A stretch of 64,000 nucleotides of DNA from Deltaproteobacteria bacterium. GTDB taxonomy: Bacteria; Bdellovibrionota; UBA2394. Within the stretch, counting starts at the first letter, position 1. The number at the start of each line of letters is the position of its first letter. The notes beneath the pieces are model-generated. The model had not been told where the DNA came from, did not search any database, and saw nothing but the letters and a program-made list of their open reading frames with translations. Position numbers and translations under genes: made by a program. Below, piece by piece: positions 25,901 to 34,881 of this stretch. The stretch spans positions 372,001 to 436,000 of the forward strand of contig JAFLCD010000001.1 in assembly GCA_017302715.1 (NCBI GenBank), in the 5' to 3' direction.

Positions 25901-26419
25901 ATGAAATTTTCTCTTCGATCCGCTTTAGCGCCTCTACATATTTGGACGGTCGTCATTTCTGTTGTTTTGGATCAGTTTAGTAAATGGGCCGTCATTCAAT
26001 GGATTCCACTTGGAACTCATATTCCTTTGATGCCTTCTTTAAATTTAGCGCATATCAAAAATCGAGGGGCGGCTTTTGGAATGTTTCACGATATGCCCAA
26101 TCTATTTCGCGCCGGATTTTTTGGATTGGTGACGATTGGATGTTTTTATCTTTTGATTTATTGGCTCGGAACTATTCCCAAACAAGATCGTTGGCAGAGA
26201 TTTAGTTTATCCCTCATTCTTGGAGGAGCTATTGGAAACGTCATCGACCGCGTTCTCTTTGGACACGTCACTGACTTCGTCGATTTTTATATAGGAGAGT
26301 GGCACTTTGCGACTTTCAATATCGCCGACTCAGCCATTACGATCGGAGTCACATTGATGTTTATCAGTATGATTCCATGGCCCATAAAATTATTTAAATT
26401 TCGAACGAAAGCTAAATGA
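25901..26419 (+). CDS. lspA: Lipoprotein signal peptidase (signal peptidase II)
   Basis: The 172-residue protein has four membrane segments and the LspA motifs: VLDQFSKWAVIQWIP, HIKNRGAAFGMF, GGAIGNVIDRVLFGHVTDFV and the catalytic Asp in FATFNIADSAITIG. It cleaves signal peptides of diacylglyceryl-modified prolipoproteins in the inner membrane. It overlaps lgt by 4 nt, so the two consecutive steps of lipoprotein maturation are coexpressed. The window itself encodes several lipoprotein substrates. Confidence 0.95.
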   Translation: MKFSLRSALAPLHIWTVVISVVLDQFSKWAVIQWIPLGTHIPLMPSLNLAHIKNRGAAFGMFHDMPNLFRAGFFGLVTIGCFYLLIYWLGTIPKQDRWQRFSLSLILGGAIGNVIDRVLFGHVTDFVDFYIGEWHFATFNIADSAITIGVTLMFISMIPWPIKLFKFRTKAK

Positions 26420-27195
26420 TACCTTTTCTTTTTCCGCATTCGCCTTTTGAAACTCCCACTTATTATGCTCTTTATTTACTCGCTTTCTTAGGCGCTATTT
26501 TATTGGTCACCAAGCGAGCCGAAGCTTATGGAGCTTCACCTATTTTGGGGATCGATTTAGGAATGGTGTCTTTTCTTTCGGGAGTTTTAGGCGCGAGATT
26601 ATTTTTCGCATTTTTTTCAGCTCCTGATTATTTTTTAAGAAATCCCATTCGCATTTTGTATGTCTGGCAGGGAGGCTTTGTTCTCTATGGAGGACTTTTA
26701 TTTGGAATTTTAGGCTGCTATTTTTTTCTAAGATCTAAAAGCGCGAGCGTCGCTCACTGGGCAGATATTGCAGCTCCTTGTGTTTTGCTTGGCATCGGTA
26801 TCGGTAGAATGGGTTGTCTTTCGGCGGGCTGCTGTTACGGAAGTCAAACGGATTGGCTTTGGGGAATGGTGTTTACAGATCCGAGAGCTGCGGCACCACT
26901 TCATATTGCTCTTCATCCCACTCAATTATTAGAGGCTCTTTTTGGATTTATTTCGTGCGGAATTTTCGCGTGGATTTTTAGAAGTCCGCCAAGAGTAAAA
27001 GGCTCAGTTTTGCTTTGGGTGATGTTGGCTTATAGCTTGTTTAGATTCTTTATCGAATTTTTAAGAGGGGATGCGATTCGCGGTGTTTTCTTTGACGGAA
27101 GGATTTCATCTTCTCAAATTGTCGCCGTGATCGTTGCTTTAAGCACCTCGATTTGGCTGCTTTATCTTTTTAAAAATTCGAAGCGCGTTGCTTGA
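26416..27195 (+). CDS. lgt: Prolipoprotein diacylglyceryl transferase
   Basis: The 259-residue integral membrane enzyme transfers diacylglycerol to the lipobox Cys. The Lgt motifs are VWQGGFVLYGGLLFG, the signature GIGIGRMGCLSAGCCYG, HPTQLLEALFGF and RFFIEFLRGDAIRG. It begins inside the lspA stop region (4-nt overlap). The last 57 nt overlap the convergent tatD gene, an unusually long tail-to-tail overlap. Confidence 0.95.
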   Translation: MIPFLFPHSPFETPTYYALYLLAFLGAILLVTKRAEAYGASPILGIDLGMVSFLSGVLGARLFFAFFSAPDYFLRNPIRILYVWQGGFVLYGGLLFGILGCYFFLRSKSASVAHWADIAAPCVLLGIGIGRMGCLSAGCCYGSQTDWLWGMVFTDPRAAAPLHIALHPTQLLEALFGFISCGIFAWIFRSPPRVKGSVLLWVMLAYSLFRFFIEFLRGDAIRGVFFDGRISSSQIVAVIVALSTSIWLLYLFKNSKRVA

Positions 27196-27930
27196 TGTCT
27201 GATGAGTAAAATTATCCAAAGAAATTTTTCTAAGATCTGCTAAAAATTTTGCCGTATGAGAAACGAAACTGGATTCGTTGCGCTTACCTCTCATCGGAAT
27301 AGGAGCCAAATAGGGCGAATCTGTTTCAACGATGATATTCTCTAGTGGCAGAGATAGAAAAACTTTACGTAAATCTTCTGCTGTCTTAAAAGTGACAATT
27401 CCTGAAAATGAAATCAGAAAATTTTTTGAAGCTCCAAAGTCTGCGAGATCTTGGCTACCTGTAAAACAATGAAAAATAGCGGGGCCATCGTAAGATTTGA
27501 GGAGCTCTTTGGTGTCTGCTTCAGCATCTCGCGTGTGAATCATCAGGGGTAAATCATATTTTTTTGCGAGTACAATATGCCATTCAAAAACTTTCTTTTG
27601 AATTTCGGGAGCTGAATGTTCGTAGTAATAATCGAGTCCGCATTCCCCAACGCCTACGCATTTAGGATGCTGCATGAGACTTTCGATTTGTTTGAGAACT
27701 TCCGGATTCTGTCCGATGCTCTCTGCATCGTGGGGGTGAACGCCCGCGGTAAAATAGGCACGCTCATTTTCTTCGGCGAGCTTACATGCTTTTTCAAAAG
27801 CTTCATGAGAAGTTCCCGAACCAATATCGATAATAAAATCGCAGACATCAAAAGCTCGTTTAAGAACTTCTTCACGATCGGCATCAAACTCTTTTGAAGA
27901 AAGATGGGTATGAGCGTCGATAAGTTTCAT
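27139..27930 (-). CDS. tatD: TatD family metal-dependent DNase
   Basis: The 263-residue TIM-barrel hydrolase has the metal ligands of the TatD family: IDAHTHLSS (HxH), GVGECGLDYYYEHS (Glu), MIHTRDAEAD, IFHCFTGS and VETDSPYLAP (Asp). TatD enzymes act as DNases or on D-Tyr-tRNA; the exact substrate is not deducible. It is the last gene of a tmk-holB-tatD operon, a common arrangement. It overlaps holB by 4 nt, and its 3' end overlaps lgt. Confidence 0.92.
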   Translation of the reverse strand: MKLIDAHTHLSSKEFDADREEVLKRAFDVCDFIIDIGSGTSHEAFEKACKLAEENERAYFTAGVHPHDAESIGQNPEVLKQIESLMQHPKCVGVGECGLDYYYEHSAPEIQKKVFEWHIVLAKKYDLPLMIHTRDAEADTKELLKSYDGPAIFHCFTGSQDLADFGASKNFLISFSGIVTFKTAEDLRKVFLSLPLENIIVETDSPYLAPIPMRGKRNESSFVSHTAKFLADLRKISLDNFTHQTSSNALRIFKKIKQPNRGA

Positions 27931-28649
27931 GCGACTTCCGTAAAACTTTTAGCCCATAGTCGATCCCATACCAAACGAGAGTTGAGATTTCTATCGAGCT
28001 CACTGACGGCAATCTCCATTAAAGGAGCCACCTTGGACCAGTGGCCCGGATAGTTTTTTTGAGAAGCTAAAAGTAAAAGATTCTGAAATCCTCGTTTAGC
28101 CTTGCTTCGGTCTTTCAAAAAAGTTTCAAGATGTTTTTGAAGCGAAATTTCATCCTGAGAAGAAATTTGCTCGAAGATTTCATTTTCTTCGGTGGATAAA
28201 TCTGTTGCTAACTTTTCATTTGGTGGGAGCGAGTAGAGCAAGCATCGCGATCGAATCGTACTTAAAACAGCAAATCGAGAATTTGTGCCAAGTACAATGA
28301 CCCAATAAGACAGCGGCTCTTCTAAAGTTTTTAAGAGAGCATTTTGAATGGCAGTGCTGGCTTCTTGAAAATCGTTAATGGTTAAAACTCTTAAGCCGCC
28401 ATCAAAAGGTTTTTGGCGAAACTTATAAAGAATCTCGCGAAGTTCTTCCATTTTGATGTTTCCATCGACTGCAAAAAGATCGGGATGAAATCCCTTTTTG
28501 ATCTGCTTGCAAGCTCGGCATTCACCGCAACTTCTTTTTTCTTGGCAGAGCGAATAAAAACTTATTTTTGTCAGCCAGTCCGCCCGACCTTCGCCTTCAA
28601 GTATCAGAGGAGAGGGAATGCGCTTTTCGACTAAAAGTTTTTCAAGCAT
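27927..28649 (-). CDS. holB: DNA polymerase III subunit delta-prime
   Basis: The 240-residue protein resembles the AAA+ clamp-loader subunit. It has a zinc-ribbon-like Cys cluster (CQEKRSCGECRACKQI), the LLKTLEEP sensor-region motif, and SRFAVLSTIRSRC with the SRC motif. No functional Walker A is present, as expected for delta-prime. It is short for the family, with a reduced N-terminal part. It lies between tmk (8-nt overlap) and tatD. Confidence 0.85.
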   Translation of the reverse strand: MLEKLLVEKRIPSPLILEGEGRADWLTKISFYSLCQEKRSCGECRACKQIKKGFHPDLFAVDGNIKMEELREILYKFRQKPFDGGLRVLTINDFQEASTAIQNALLKTLEEPLSYWVIVLGTNSRFAVLSTIRSRCLLYSLPPNEKLATDLSTEENEIFEQISSQDEISLQKHLETFLKDRSKAKRGFQNLLLLASQKNYPGHWSKVAPLMEIAVSELDRNLNSRLVWDRLWAKSFTEVA

Positions 28650-29274
28650 GGCGTTTTAAAACTTTCTGAACATCTTTTAAAATCTGAGCGTGAATTTCTT
28701 GGCGATCTAAATTTGCGCTGTAGGCTCGAAATCGTCGATCGGCTTTAGCAAGTTTTCGAAATGCTTTTCTCACTTTTTCATGAAAGCTCATTCCGGCCTG
28801 ATCAAGGCGATCTTTCTTGGATTTTGTTTTAAGTCGAGACGCAAAATCTTTTGTCGTCGCATCGAGTAAAATAATAAAGTCAGCTTTTAAACCCTGAGTG
28901 GCAATTTGATTTGCGGCCCCGACCATTTTAAGAGGTAAGCCTCGAACAGCTCCTTGATAAACTAAACTGGATTCTGCAAATCGATCGCAGAGAATAATTT
29001 CACCTTTTTGAAGGCGGGGCTTTAAAACATTTTCGCAAAGCTCAGCACGACTCGCTTCTAAAACCATCAGTTCAGTTACAGGTGACATATTTTGAGTTTT
29101 AAAAAGTTTTCTCAGCACTTCGCCGGTCGGCGTTCCACCGGGTTCTCTCGTCACAAAAACTCGGTGGCCTTCGTTCTTGAGCGCCTTCGCGAGAAGCTTG
29201 ATTTGAGTGGTTTTTCCCACCCCGTCACCACCTTCAAAAGTGATGAAAAAGCCGCGTTTTCTTGCTTCTGCCAT
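28642..29274 (-). CDS. tmk: Thymidylate kinase
   Basis: The 210-residue kinase phosphorylates dTMP. It shows the P-loop FEGGDGVGKTTQ, the VTREPGGTPTGE motif with the catalytic Arg, ILCDRFAESSLVYQGA, and a lid region KSKKDRLDQ. I start at 29274 (MAEARKRGFFITFEGG), where homologues begin. A start at 29337 would add 21 hydrophobic residues that do not fit the family and would overlap the upstream protease gene. The AAGGA before this ATG has no spacer. Confidence 0.92.
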   Translation of the reverse strand: MAEARKRGFFITFEGGDGVGKTTQIKLLAKALKNEGHRVFVTREPGGTPTGEVLRKLFKTQNMSPVTELMVLEASRAELCENVLKPRLQKGEIILCDRFAESSLVYQGAVRGLPLKMVGAANQIATQGLKADFIILLDATTKDFASRLKTKSKKDRLDQAGMSFHEKVRKAFRKLAKADRRFRAYSANLDRQEIHAQILKDVQKVLKRHA

Positions 29275-29317
29275 TCCTTCTTTCGTACCGAAGGCGGCCA
29301 AAAAAATCCATGTGAAG

Positions 29318-30904
29318 CTATTTATTAAGAAAATCAACGAGGTCTTTTCGCTGCAAAGCTATCTTTTGAAGCTGCTGATCAATGGCGGCACTCGTTGAAG
29401 AATATTGAGGGTCTGACTTTTGTCTTTGAAGCAATGAAGTAATTTGATCGAGATAGCGAATCTGTACCGAAGCCTTTCGCTTGGAGAGCTGATTAAAAGT
29501 TTTCTGAAGTTCATCAAGCTGAGTTTGAATTCGATCTCTCAGCGACATATTGAAAGGCTCGGCTTCAGCGGATTGGGTAAGCTCCGCTGCTTTAGTTTTT
29601 AATCTTGCTTCTTCATCACCCATAGAAGCTTGCTCTCTCTCGAGAACTTCTTTGTATTCATCAGCTTCTTGTTGATAATTTGTGCGCGAATTTAAGGAGG
29701 GCGATCCTGCTTGTGCTGCGACTAACAATGGATCTTGTTGACCTTGAAAGCCAGAACAACTCGAAAGAATATCGCTCGCTACTCCTCCGGATGCACAAAC
29801 AAAATTAATCGGAAGCGCAAATGAGATGCCTTGTTCGTTCATCGAAGTTAAAGAGTTGATTCCGACAACTTCCATATTTTCTGTGATCATCGGGCCACCA
29901 GAATTTCCTTTATTGATGGCTGCATCGGTTTGAATAAAAGGAACTCCGTTAATATTTCTTCCGAGATAACTGACGATCCCGCGTGTCACGGTAAATGAAA
30001 GTCCACCAGGATTTCCAATCGCAACGACGGGTTGCCCGGGATAAAGTTCATTGGCATCACCAAGTTTGAGATAATCCAAATTATTTGCAGAAATTTTAAT
30101 AAGAGCTACGTCGAGAATTTTATTTTCTTTTATTTTTTTTGCTTCGAATTGTCGGCCATCGTGCAAAACGACAAAAGGCGTTTCCATATCCGAAGTGACA
30201 TGAGCATTCGTTAAAATGTATCCATTTTCGCTGATTAAAAATCCTGATCCGAGCCTTTGATTATCTCGAATAAAAACATTTGCACTTAAAACTTTTTCAA
30301 TTTCGCTTTTTCCAATTCCATTGGAAGGTTGCATTAATTTGGCATTCGAAGGACTTTTGGTTGATGAAATCGGATCAATGCCTTCAAAATTACTTAAGGC
30401 CTCAAAATCTTTTGCAGAAGCTTCTGTCTTCTTTTCTGAAGAATCAAAAATTTGAATTTTTTTAATCTGTGGGAAAAAATAAATTCCTAATGCAAAAATA
30501 CTTAATGTTAAAATTCCATAAAGCATTCCTGAATTTTTTGAACCAGAGGTAGCTACAGGCTCCATAAAAGTGGAAGGCATTCCGCCTTGCAACTTTTGCT
30601 CTAAGGCCTGCATTTTTATCTCATCGAGAATGAGTTTCGCTTCGGCTTGGTTGAGATCCCACGCAAGAGTGAACGGAATTTGATCAATCGTATTTTTTGC
30701 GTGAGAGTAACTCGAAAGGGAAATATGTTTTATTTTTGATTTGAAAAAATTTTTTGAAAGTTGATGCCAGCTTTTTATAAACTGATGTTTTTCTTTTTCA
30801 TCTAAGCTGGCCGAAAGAACGACAGAGTAAAGAACATTGCGATCGCAATGTTTGCAAATTCTTGCATCTAAGAGAATAGCTTCGCCGCAATATGGACACC
30901 CCAC
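29318..30904 (-). CDS. Trypsin-like serine protease with N-terminal zinc ribbon
   Basis: The 528-residue protein starts with a zinc ribbon (GCPYCGEAILLDARICKHCD), followed by about 100 cytoplasmic residues and one membrane segment near residues 125-145. A DegP/HtrA-type protease domain comes next: His in YILTNAHVTS, Asp in KILDVALIKI, Ser in NKGNSGGPMI. In place of a PDZ domain the C-terminus is a long coiled coil (about residues 415-528). The cytoplasmic ribbon and periplasmic protease suggest signalling or quality control across the inner membrane. The start is GTG, with TATAAA upstream. Confidence 0.85.
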   Translation of the reverse strand: MGCPYCGEAILLDARICKHCDRNVLYSVVLSASLDEKEKHQFIKSWHQLSKNFFKSKIKHISLSSYSHAKNTIDQIPFTLAWDLNQAEAKLILDEIKMQALEQKLQGGMPSTFMEPVATSGSKNSGMLYGILTLSIFALGIYFFPQIKKIQIFDSSEKKTEASAKDFEALSNFEGIDPISSTKSPSNAKLMQPSNGIGKSEIEKVLSANVFIRDNQRLGSGFLISENGYILTNAHVTSDMETPFVVLHDGRQFEAKKIKENKILDVALIKISANNLDYLKLGDANELYPGQPVVAIGNPGGLSFTVTRGIVSYLGRNINGVPFIQTDAAINKGNSGGPMITENMEVVGINSLTSMNEQGISFALPINFVCASGGVASDILSSCSGFQGQQDPLLVAAQAGSPSLNSRTNYQQEADEYKEVLEREQASMGDEEARLKTKAAELTQSAEAEPFNMSLRDRIQTQLDELQKTFNQLSKRKASVQIRYLDQITSLLQRQKSDPQYSSTSAAIDQQLQKIALQRKDLVDFLNK

Positions 30905-30960
30905 CCATCTATTTTATATGTGATCGAGGCGAAATGCTGGCTGCGCTCAACCTATTGAAA

Positions 30961-32382
30961 CTATTTACCTTTTCTTTCGAAGTAAACGTCTTGAACAATC
31001 GCGCTTCTATCTAAGGAGACAGCGATTGATTGGCTCTCATATCCTGGAGCTGAAAAAATCAAATCATAGGAACCGGGAGCCAACATTTTTTGATAGAAAC
31101 CATTTTTAGATTTTCTGGGTTTTTCACTTCTATATTTTACTTCGTTCAAATAGATGCTGCCTTCGACCGGTGCACCTGTACTTGCGTCGAGCATTCGACC
31201 ACGCACTTGAGAGCCAGTCATCAATCGATTCAAAAGAAATTGCCAGCCGGCTCGCTGACCCAGCACTGTTTTATTTCTCCATTCACCGAAGTCGGGTTGA
31301 AAGCCTTGTGCACTTGCATTTACTTCAATCACATACGCCATTGTATTGGCTTCGTTATACATCCAAGAAATATCTTCGCCATCGACAGGATAAATAATTT
31401 CCCAACCTGTGCCGTAAGCATAGGTACCTTTTCCGTCATCTGTTTTTAAAGTTTTAGCAAGCGCGGCTCCAATATCGGCCACGATAAAATTTTCAGGAGT
31501 AAATTGATTGGCACAACCATAGGGAGCGATCACAAGTTCACTGTAAGAATGATAAGAGACATTAATCGACGGATTATATTTTTTTACAAAATCCATCAGT
31601 GCTTGAGTCTCGGGTTCACTTGCAGCTTTGGCTCCTCGATAAGTTTGATCGGCGGGCACTCCGCTGCTGCCTTTGCACATTCCCCACTGAAAAGGATAAT
31701 TTCGATTGATGTCGACCCCATAAATTCTATCTTCGATGGCGCGTGCATTTTTTCTCCACCAAGAATCTTTTTGCCAAACAATATTATTTCCATCGGGATT
31801 CATTTGAGGAACAACCCAGATCGCAAGGCGATCGAGCCATGCTGTCACCCAAGGCGTATCTAAATTATCATAATTTTTTACAAGGTACGTGATGATGTCG
31901 GTAGTCACTTCAGTTGTCATCAGCTCGCGGGCGTGATGCATTCCATTAAAAAGAATGACGGGTTTTGAATCTAAATTTTCAGAAGTCGAGATACGTACAC
32001 CAAGAATGGGACGACCTTGGATCGAGGTTCCGATTTTCTCTACGTGCACTAAATTTGGATAATCGGCGGCAACTTGTTTTACTAAATTGAGAATTTTTTC
32101 TGGAGTGAGGTAGCGAGGATCGATTTTGGTTTGAGTATCTACAATTTCGACGGGATATCCCGAATTTTTAAGCAAATTAAAATATTCTTTGGATCCTATG
32201 ATATCGATACTTTTATTTTTTAAATCTTGCCCTGCGATATCCATATTAGGAGGAAGTGACTGCTTGTTGAGCAAAGTATTTTGAAAGTTCATTCGAATAC
32301 GAACTTTAGACGCCGCCTCTGCATTGAAATTGAGCAGCGCGCAGACCAATAAACCAAACAAAATTGAAATAACTGACTTCAT
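30961..32382 (-). CDS. M14 zinc carboxypeptidase, exported
   Basis: The 473-residue protein has a signal peptide (MKSVISILFGLLVCALLNFN, cleavage near AEAASK), a propeptide-like region and an M14 carboxypeptidase domain. The zinc ligands are His and Glu in FNGMHHARELMTTEV and His in NVSYHSYSELV. INRNYPFQWG and the catalytic Glu in MAYVIEVNAS fit carboxypeptidase T/A. The final 80 residues look like a carboxypeptidase regulatory-like beta domain (GRMLDASTGAPVEGSIYLNE). GGAGGGG-like GGAGGGGAAAA spacing upstream of the ATG gives a good ribosome-binding site. It likely digests peptides outside the cytoplasm. Confidence 0.92.
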   Translation of the reverse strand: MKSVISILFGLLVCALLNFNAEAASKVRIRMNFQNTLLNKQSLPPNMDIAGQDLKNKSIDIIGSKEYFNLLKNSGYPVEIVDTQTKIDPRYLTPEKILNLVKQVAADYPNLVHVEKIGTSIQGRPILGVRISTSENLDSKPVILFNGMHHARELMTTEVTTDIITYLVKNYDNLDTPWVTAWLDRLAIWVVPQMNPDGNNIVWQKDSWWRKNARAIEDRIYGVDINRNYPFQWGMCKGSSGVPADQTYRGAKAASEPETQALMDFVKKYNPSINVSYHSYSELVIAPYGCANQFTPENFIVADIGAALAKTLKTDDGKGTYAYGTGWEIIYPVDGEDISWMYNEANTMAYVIEVNASAQGFQPDFGEWRNKTVLGQRAGWQFLLNRLMTGSQVRGRMLDASTGAPVEGSIYLNEVKYRSEKPRKSKNGFYQKMLAPGSYDLIFSAPGYESQSIAVSLDRSAIVQDVYFERKGK

Positions 32383-32463
32383 TTTTCCCCTCCAAAACTT
32401 AGATACCTATTCTTTATCTCTATTTCAGAAAAAAAACGCACGAGTTTTTGAATGCATTGTGCC

Positions 32464-32499
32464 ATCCGGATTTCCGGATCAATCGTCGAATTTCCGGAC
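32464..32499. promoter_or_regulatory. Candidate enhancer: three TCCGGA palindromes
   Basis: TCCGGA occurs at 32465-32470, 32473-32478 and 32493-32498. The last two lie in ATTTCCGGA repeats exactly 20 bp apart, about two helical turns. Relative to the predicted sigma-54 start at about 32568, the sites centre near -100, -92 and -72. This is the usual range for binding sites of NtrC-type activators. Confidence 0.45.
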
Positions 32500-32541
32500 T
32501 TGGACTTTGCCAAAAACCACTTAAACATCGATCTGATGGCT

Positions 32542-32557
32542 TGGCATTTAAACTGCA
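32542..32557 (+). promoter_or_regulatory. Putative sigma-54 promoter of the FHA/Tad-like operon
   Basis: TGGCATTTAAACTGCA has GG-N10-GC spacing with one mismatch in each box. The -12 C at 32556 is 14 nt before the ATG at 32570, the same distance as at 2316 and 2388. The predicted leader is about two bases. Confidence 0.55.
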
Positions 32558-32569
32558 TTATAAGCCGTC

Positions 32570-33526
32570 ATGATTCAAAATTTATTAAAAGCTCTCGTTT
32601 TACTTTTATTAACTATGCCGCTTTGCGGCAATTCAGCCGAAGGAAGAAGTGAGGAAGAATCCCAGCAGATTTTAGAATCTGCTTATGTATGGATAGAGGG
32701 CATAGAAGGGATCGATTTAAGTGAAGATCAAAATGGAATTTCACTGAAGGGAACGATCTACCGAAAATCCGACTACGATCGCATCCAAAAACTCATAAAG
32801 AAATTTCCAGAAATTAAAAATAGAGCAGAAATCTCAAAAAAACTTTCTGCAAAGTTTCCAAGAGCCAATGTTCGATCCAGAGAATCAAAGATTGAGCCGA
32901 GCATTTATTTTGAAATGATTTTAGTCGAAGTAAGAAAGTCCGCACTTGATCGCGCGGGCCCGAGAATTTTAAGTCCGCTGGGAGCTACTTTGAATGCGGG
33001 GAGTTTTAAGGTTGATCCAGTAAAAGGGTTTCTCGATTTCTCTCTTCAAAATGGAGACGCAAAAGTTCACTCGAAACAAGTTTTGATTATTCAGAACGGA
33101 CAGAAGGGAGAATTCCATATTGGCGGAGAGTTTCCTGTGAAAACAGTAGGAACTCACTTCTCAAAAGTAGAATGGAAAGAATTTGGTTTTATCATCAAAT
33201 GTCTACCCAAACTTCAGGCACCTCCGTTTATTCATTTGAATATCGATTCTGAGATTTCGGACATCGACTCTGGAACATTTGTCGATGGGCTTCCCGTGAT
33301 TTCCAAAAAACATTTAAAGACTCAAGTTTTTGCAAAACTTGATGAGATGGTTGCAATTGGTGGAACGGTTCGCTCGGTAGAAGCAAAAATTCGAGATCAG
33401 ATTCCTGGGCTCAGTCTTATTCCCGGCTTAGGCAGACTTTTTGAAAGTGATGATTTTAAACGTCATCGTTCAGAAGCTTATATTTTTATTTCTCCAAAAA
33501 AATTAGAGCAAGGTTGGGTTCCATGA
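32570..33526 (+). CDS. Short secretin-family protein (CpaC/RcpA-like)
   Basis: The 318-residue protein has a signal peptide (cleavage near GNSAEG), then a small BON/N-domain-like segment (GISLKGTIYRKSDYDRIQKL). The secretin C-terminal domain follows, with NGQKGEFHIGGEFPV, VEWKEFGFIIKCLPKL, LKTQVFAKLDEMVAIGGTVR and PGLSLIPGLGRLFESDDFKR. It is much shorter than usual type II or Tad secretins, so the periplasmic N-domains are reduced. It is the first gene of a four-gene operon and overlaps the ATPase gene by 4 nt. It probably forms the outer-membrane pore of that system. Confidence 0.8.
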   Translation: MIQNLLKALVLLLLTMPLCGNSAEGRSEEESQQILESAYVWIEGIEGIDLSEDQNGISLKGTIYRKSDYDRIQKLIKKFPEIKNRAEISKKLSAKFPRANVRSRESKIEPSIYFEMILVEVRKSALDRAGPRILSPLGATLNAGSFKVDPVKGFLDFSLQNGDAKVHSKQVLIIQNGQKGEFHIGGEFPVKTVGTHFSKVEWKEFGFIIKCLPKLQAPPFIHLNIDSEISDIDSGTFVDGLPVISKKHLKTQVFAKLDEMVAIGGTVRSVEAKIRDQIPGLSLIPGLGRLFESDDFKRHRSEAYIFISPKKLEQGWVP

Positions 33527-34881
33527 AATCTTGGCTGAGTTTTCATTCAGAAGAGCAAACCAAACTAGTCTCTTTCTCTGAGCATATTACCGTCGGAAGT
33601 GCTGAAGCGAATATCATTCATTTGATGGGTAAAGGCGTTCGAGCGTTGCATGGACAATTTTTTACAAACGAAGGTCATCTTCTCTACAGGGATTTTGCTC
33701 AAAACTCGACCCAGTCTTTAGATGAAGCGAATGACCTAAAAGTTGGAGCTTGGTCCGTTCGCTCTTTTTCGCACGATCAATTGTGGTCCGAGTGGGGTGA
33801 AGGACTGATTACTTCATTTAAAAATATTCTGCGCGAATCGAAATCAGAAAATTTAGAAGAGAGTTTAAATCAACTCAAAGCCCTTTGGTTTTTGCGCGAT
33901 CCGATTCCGCAAGAAGTAGAAGAGAAATTAATTTCTCAATTCAATGAATTATCCATGCTCGGCCCGATTGAATATCTGCTAAATCAGCCCGATGTGACTG
34001 ATGTCTTAGTTACTCGGTATGACGAGATTTGGGTAGATGAAGCGGGGGAGCTTAAGCTCTCACCCTACAAATTTTCAAATCTTGAAACTTACAAAATTTA
34101 TTTAGAAAATCTCCTCGCTAAACTTCACAAGACCATTGATGAAAATATTCCTTATTTAGATTTTGTTTTACCTGATGGATCACGGGGGCATCTCATTAGC
34201 TCACCTATCACCGATGGGATTTCTTATCTTTCGATTCGAAAAATAAGAAAAGATTTTTTTAGTTTATCGAATTTATTCGAAAGAAAAATGTTCTCAGAAG
34301 AAATATATTCACTCCTAAAAAAATCTTTAGAACGAAGAGACAATATTTTAATTTCTGGATCAACGGGCTCCGGAAAAACCACTTTGATTAAAGCCCTTAT
34401 TCATGAGTGTCGTCAGCAAGAGCGCATTGTTGTTGCAGAAGATACGCCTGAGTTGCGACTGCCGCGTGCTAATACGGTGTTTTTAAATACACGCACGGAT
34501 TCAAAAACACATTTGCTTCCGATTTCTCTACGTGAATTGGTTCGGCAAAGTTTGCGAATGCGGCCCGATCGGATTGTGATCGGAGAGGTTCGTGGTGAGG
34601 AGGCTCTCGATCTTTTGCACGCAATGAATACCGGGCATCGAGGATGCATGGGAAGCCTGCATGCCAATTCAGCGCGAGATTCTCTTTTTCGTCTGCAGGG
34701 CCTGGCGCAGATGTGTTCTGCCAATCTTTCGGAGGCGGTTACTCGTGATCTCATTGCAAGAAATATTCATCTGATCATTCACTGCGGCCGTGATGAGAAA
34801 GGTAAAAGACAAATTGAGCATCTCGCTTATGTGCGAGGCTTGGACCAGAATCAAATCCTCTTAGAGGCGGTGTCTTCATGA
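33523..34881 (+). CDS. CpaF/TadA-type secretion ATPase with N-terminal FHA-like domain
   Basis: The 452-residue protein starts at ATG 33523, overlapping the previous stop as ATGA. Residues 1-80 resemble an FHA domain (SEHITVGSAEAN, VRALHGQFFTNEGHLLYRDF, QNST). The rest is a CpaF ATPase with NILISGSTGSGKTTLIKAL (Walker A), VVAEDTPELRLP, RMRPDRIVIGEVRGEEALDL (Walker B region) and GCMGSLHANSARDSL. CpaF proteins power assembly of Tad pili or related secretion. FHA domains bind phosphothreonine, so assembly may be phospho-regulated. An FHA fused to CpaF is uncommon. Confidence 0.88.
   Translation: MKSWLSFHSEEQTKLVSFSEHITVGSAEANIIHLMGKGVRALHGQFFTNEGHLLYRDFAQNSTQSLDEANDLKVGAWSVRSFSHDQLWSEWGEGLITSFKNILRESKSENLEESLNQLKALWFLRDPIPQEVEEKLISQFNELSMLGPIEYLLNQPDVTDVLVTRYDEIWVDEAGELKLSPYKFSNLETYKIYLENLLAKLHKTIDENIPYLDFVLPDGSRGHLISSPITDGISYLSIRKIRKDFFSLSNLFERKMFSEEIYSLLKKSLERRDNILISGSTGSGKTTLIKALIHECRQQERIVVAEDTPELRLPRANTVFLNTRTDSKTHLLPISLRELVRQSLRMRPDRIVIGEVRGEEALDLLHAMNTGHRGCMGSLHANSARDSLFRLQGLAQMCSANLSEAVTRDLIARNIHLIIHCGRDEKGKRQIEHLAYVRGLDQNQILLEAVSS

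Noticed and set aside
29275-29337. Longer thymidylate kinase from 29337
   Set aside because: The extra 21 residues are hydrophobic and unrelated to the family, whose conserved start fits ATG 29274.
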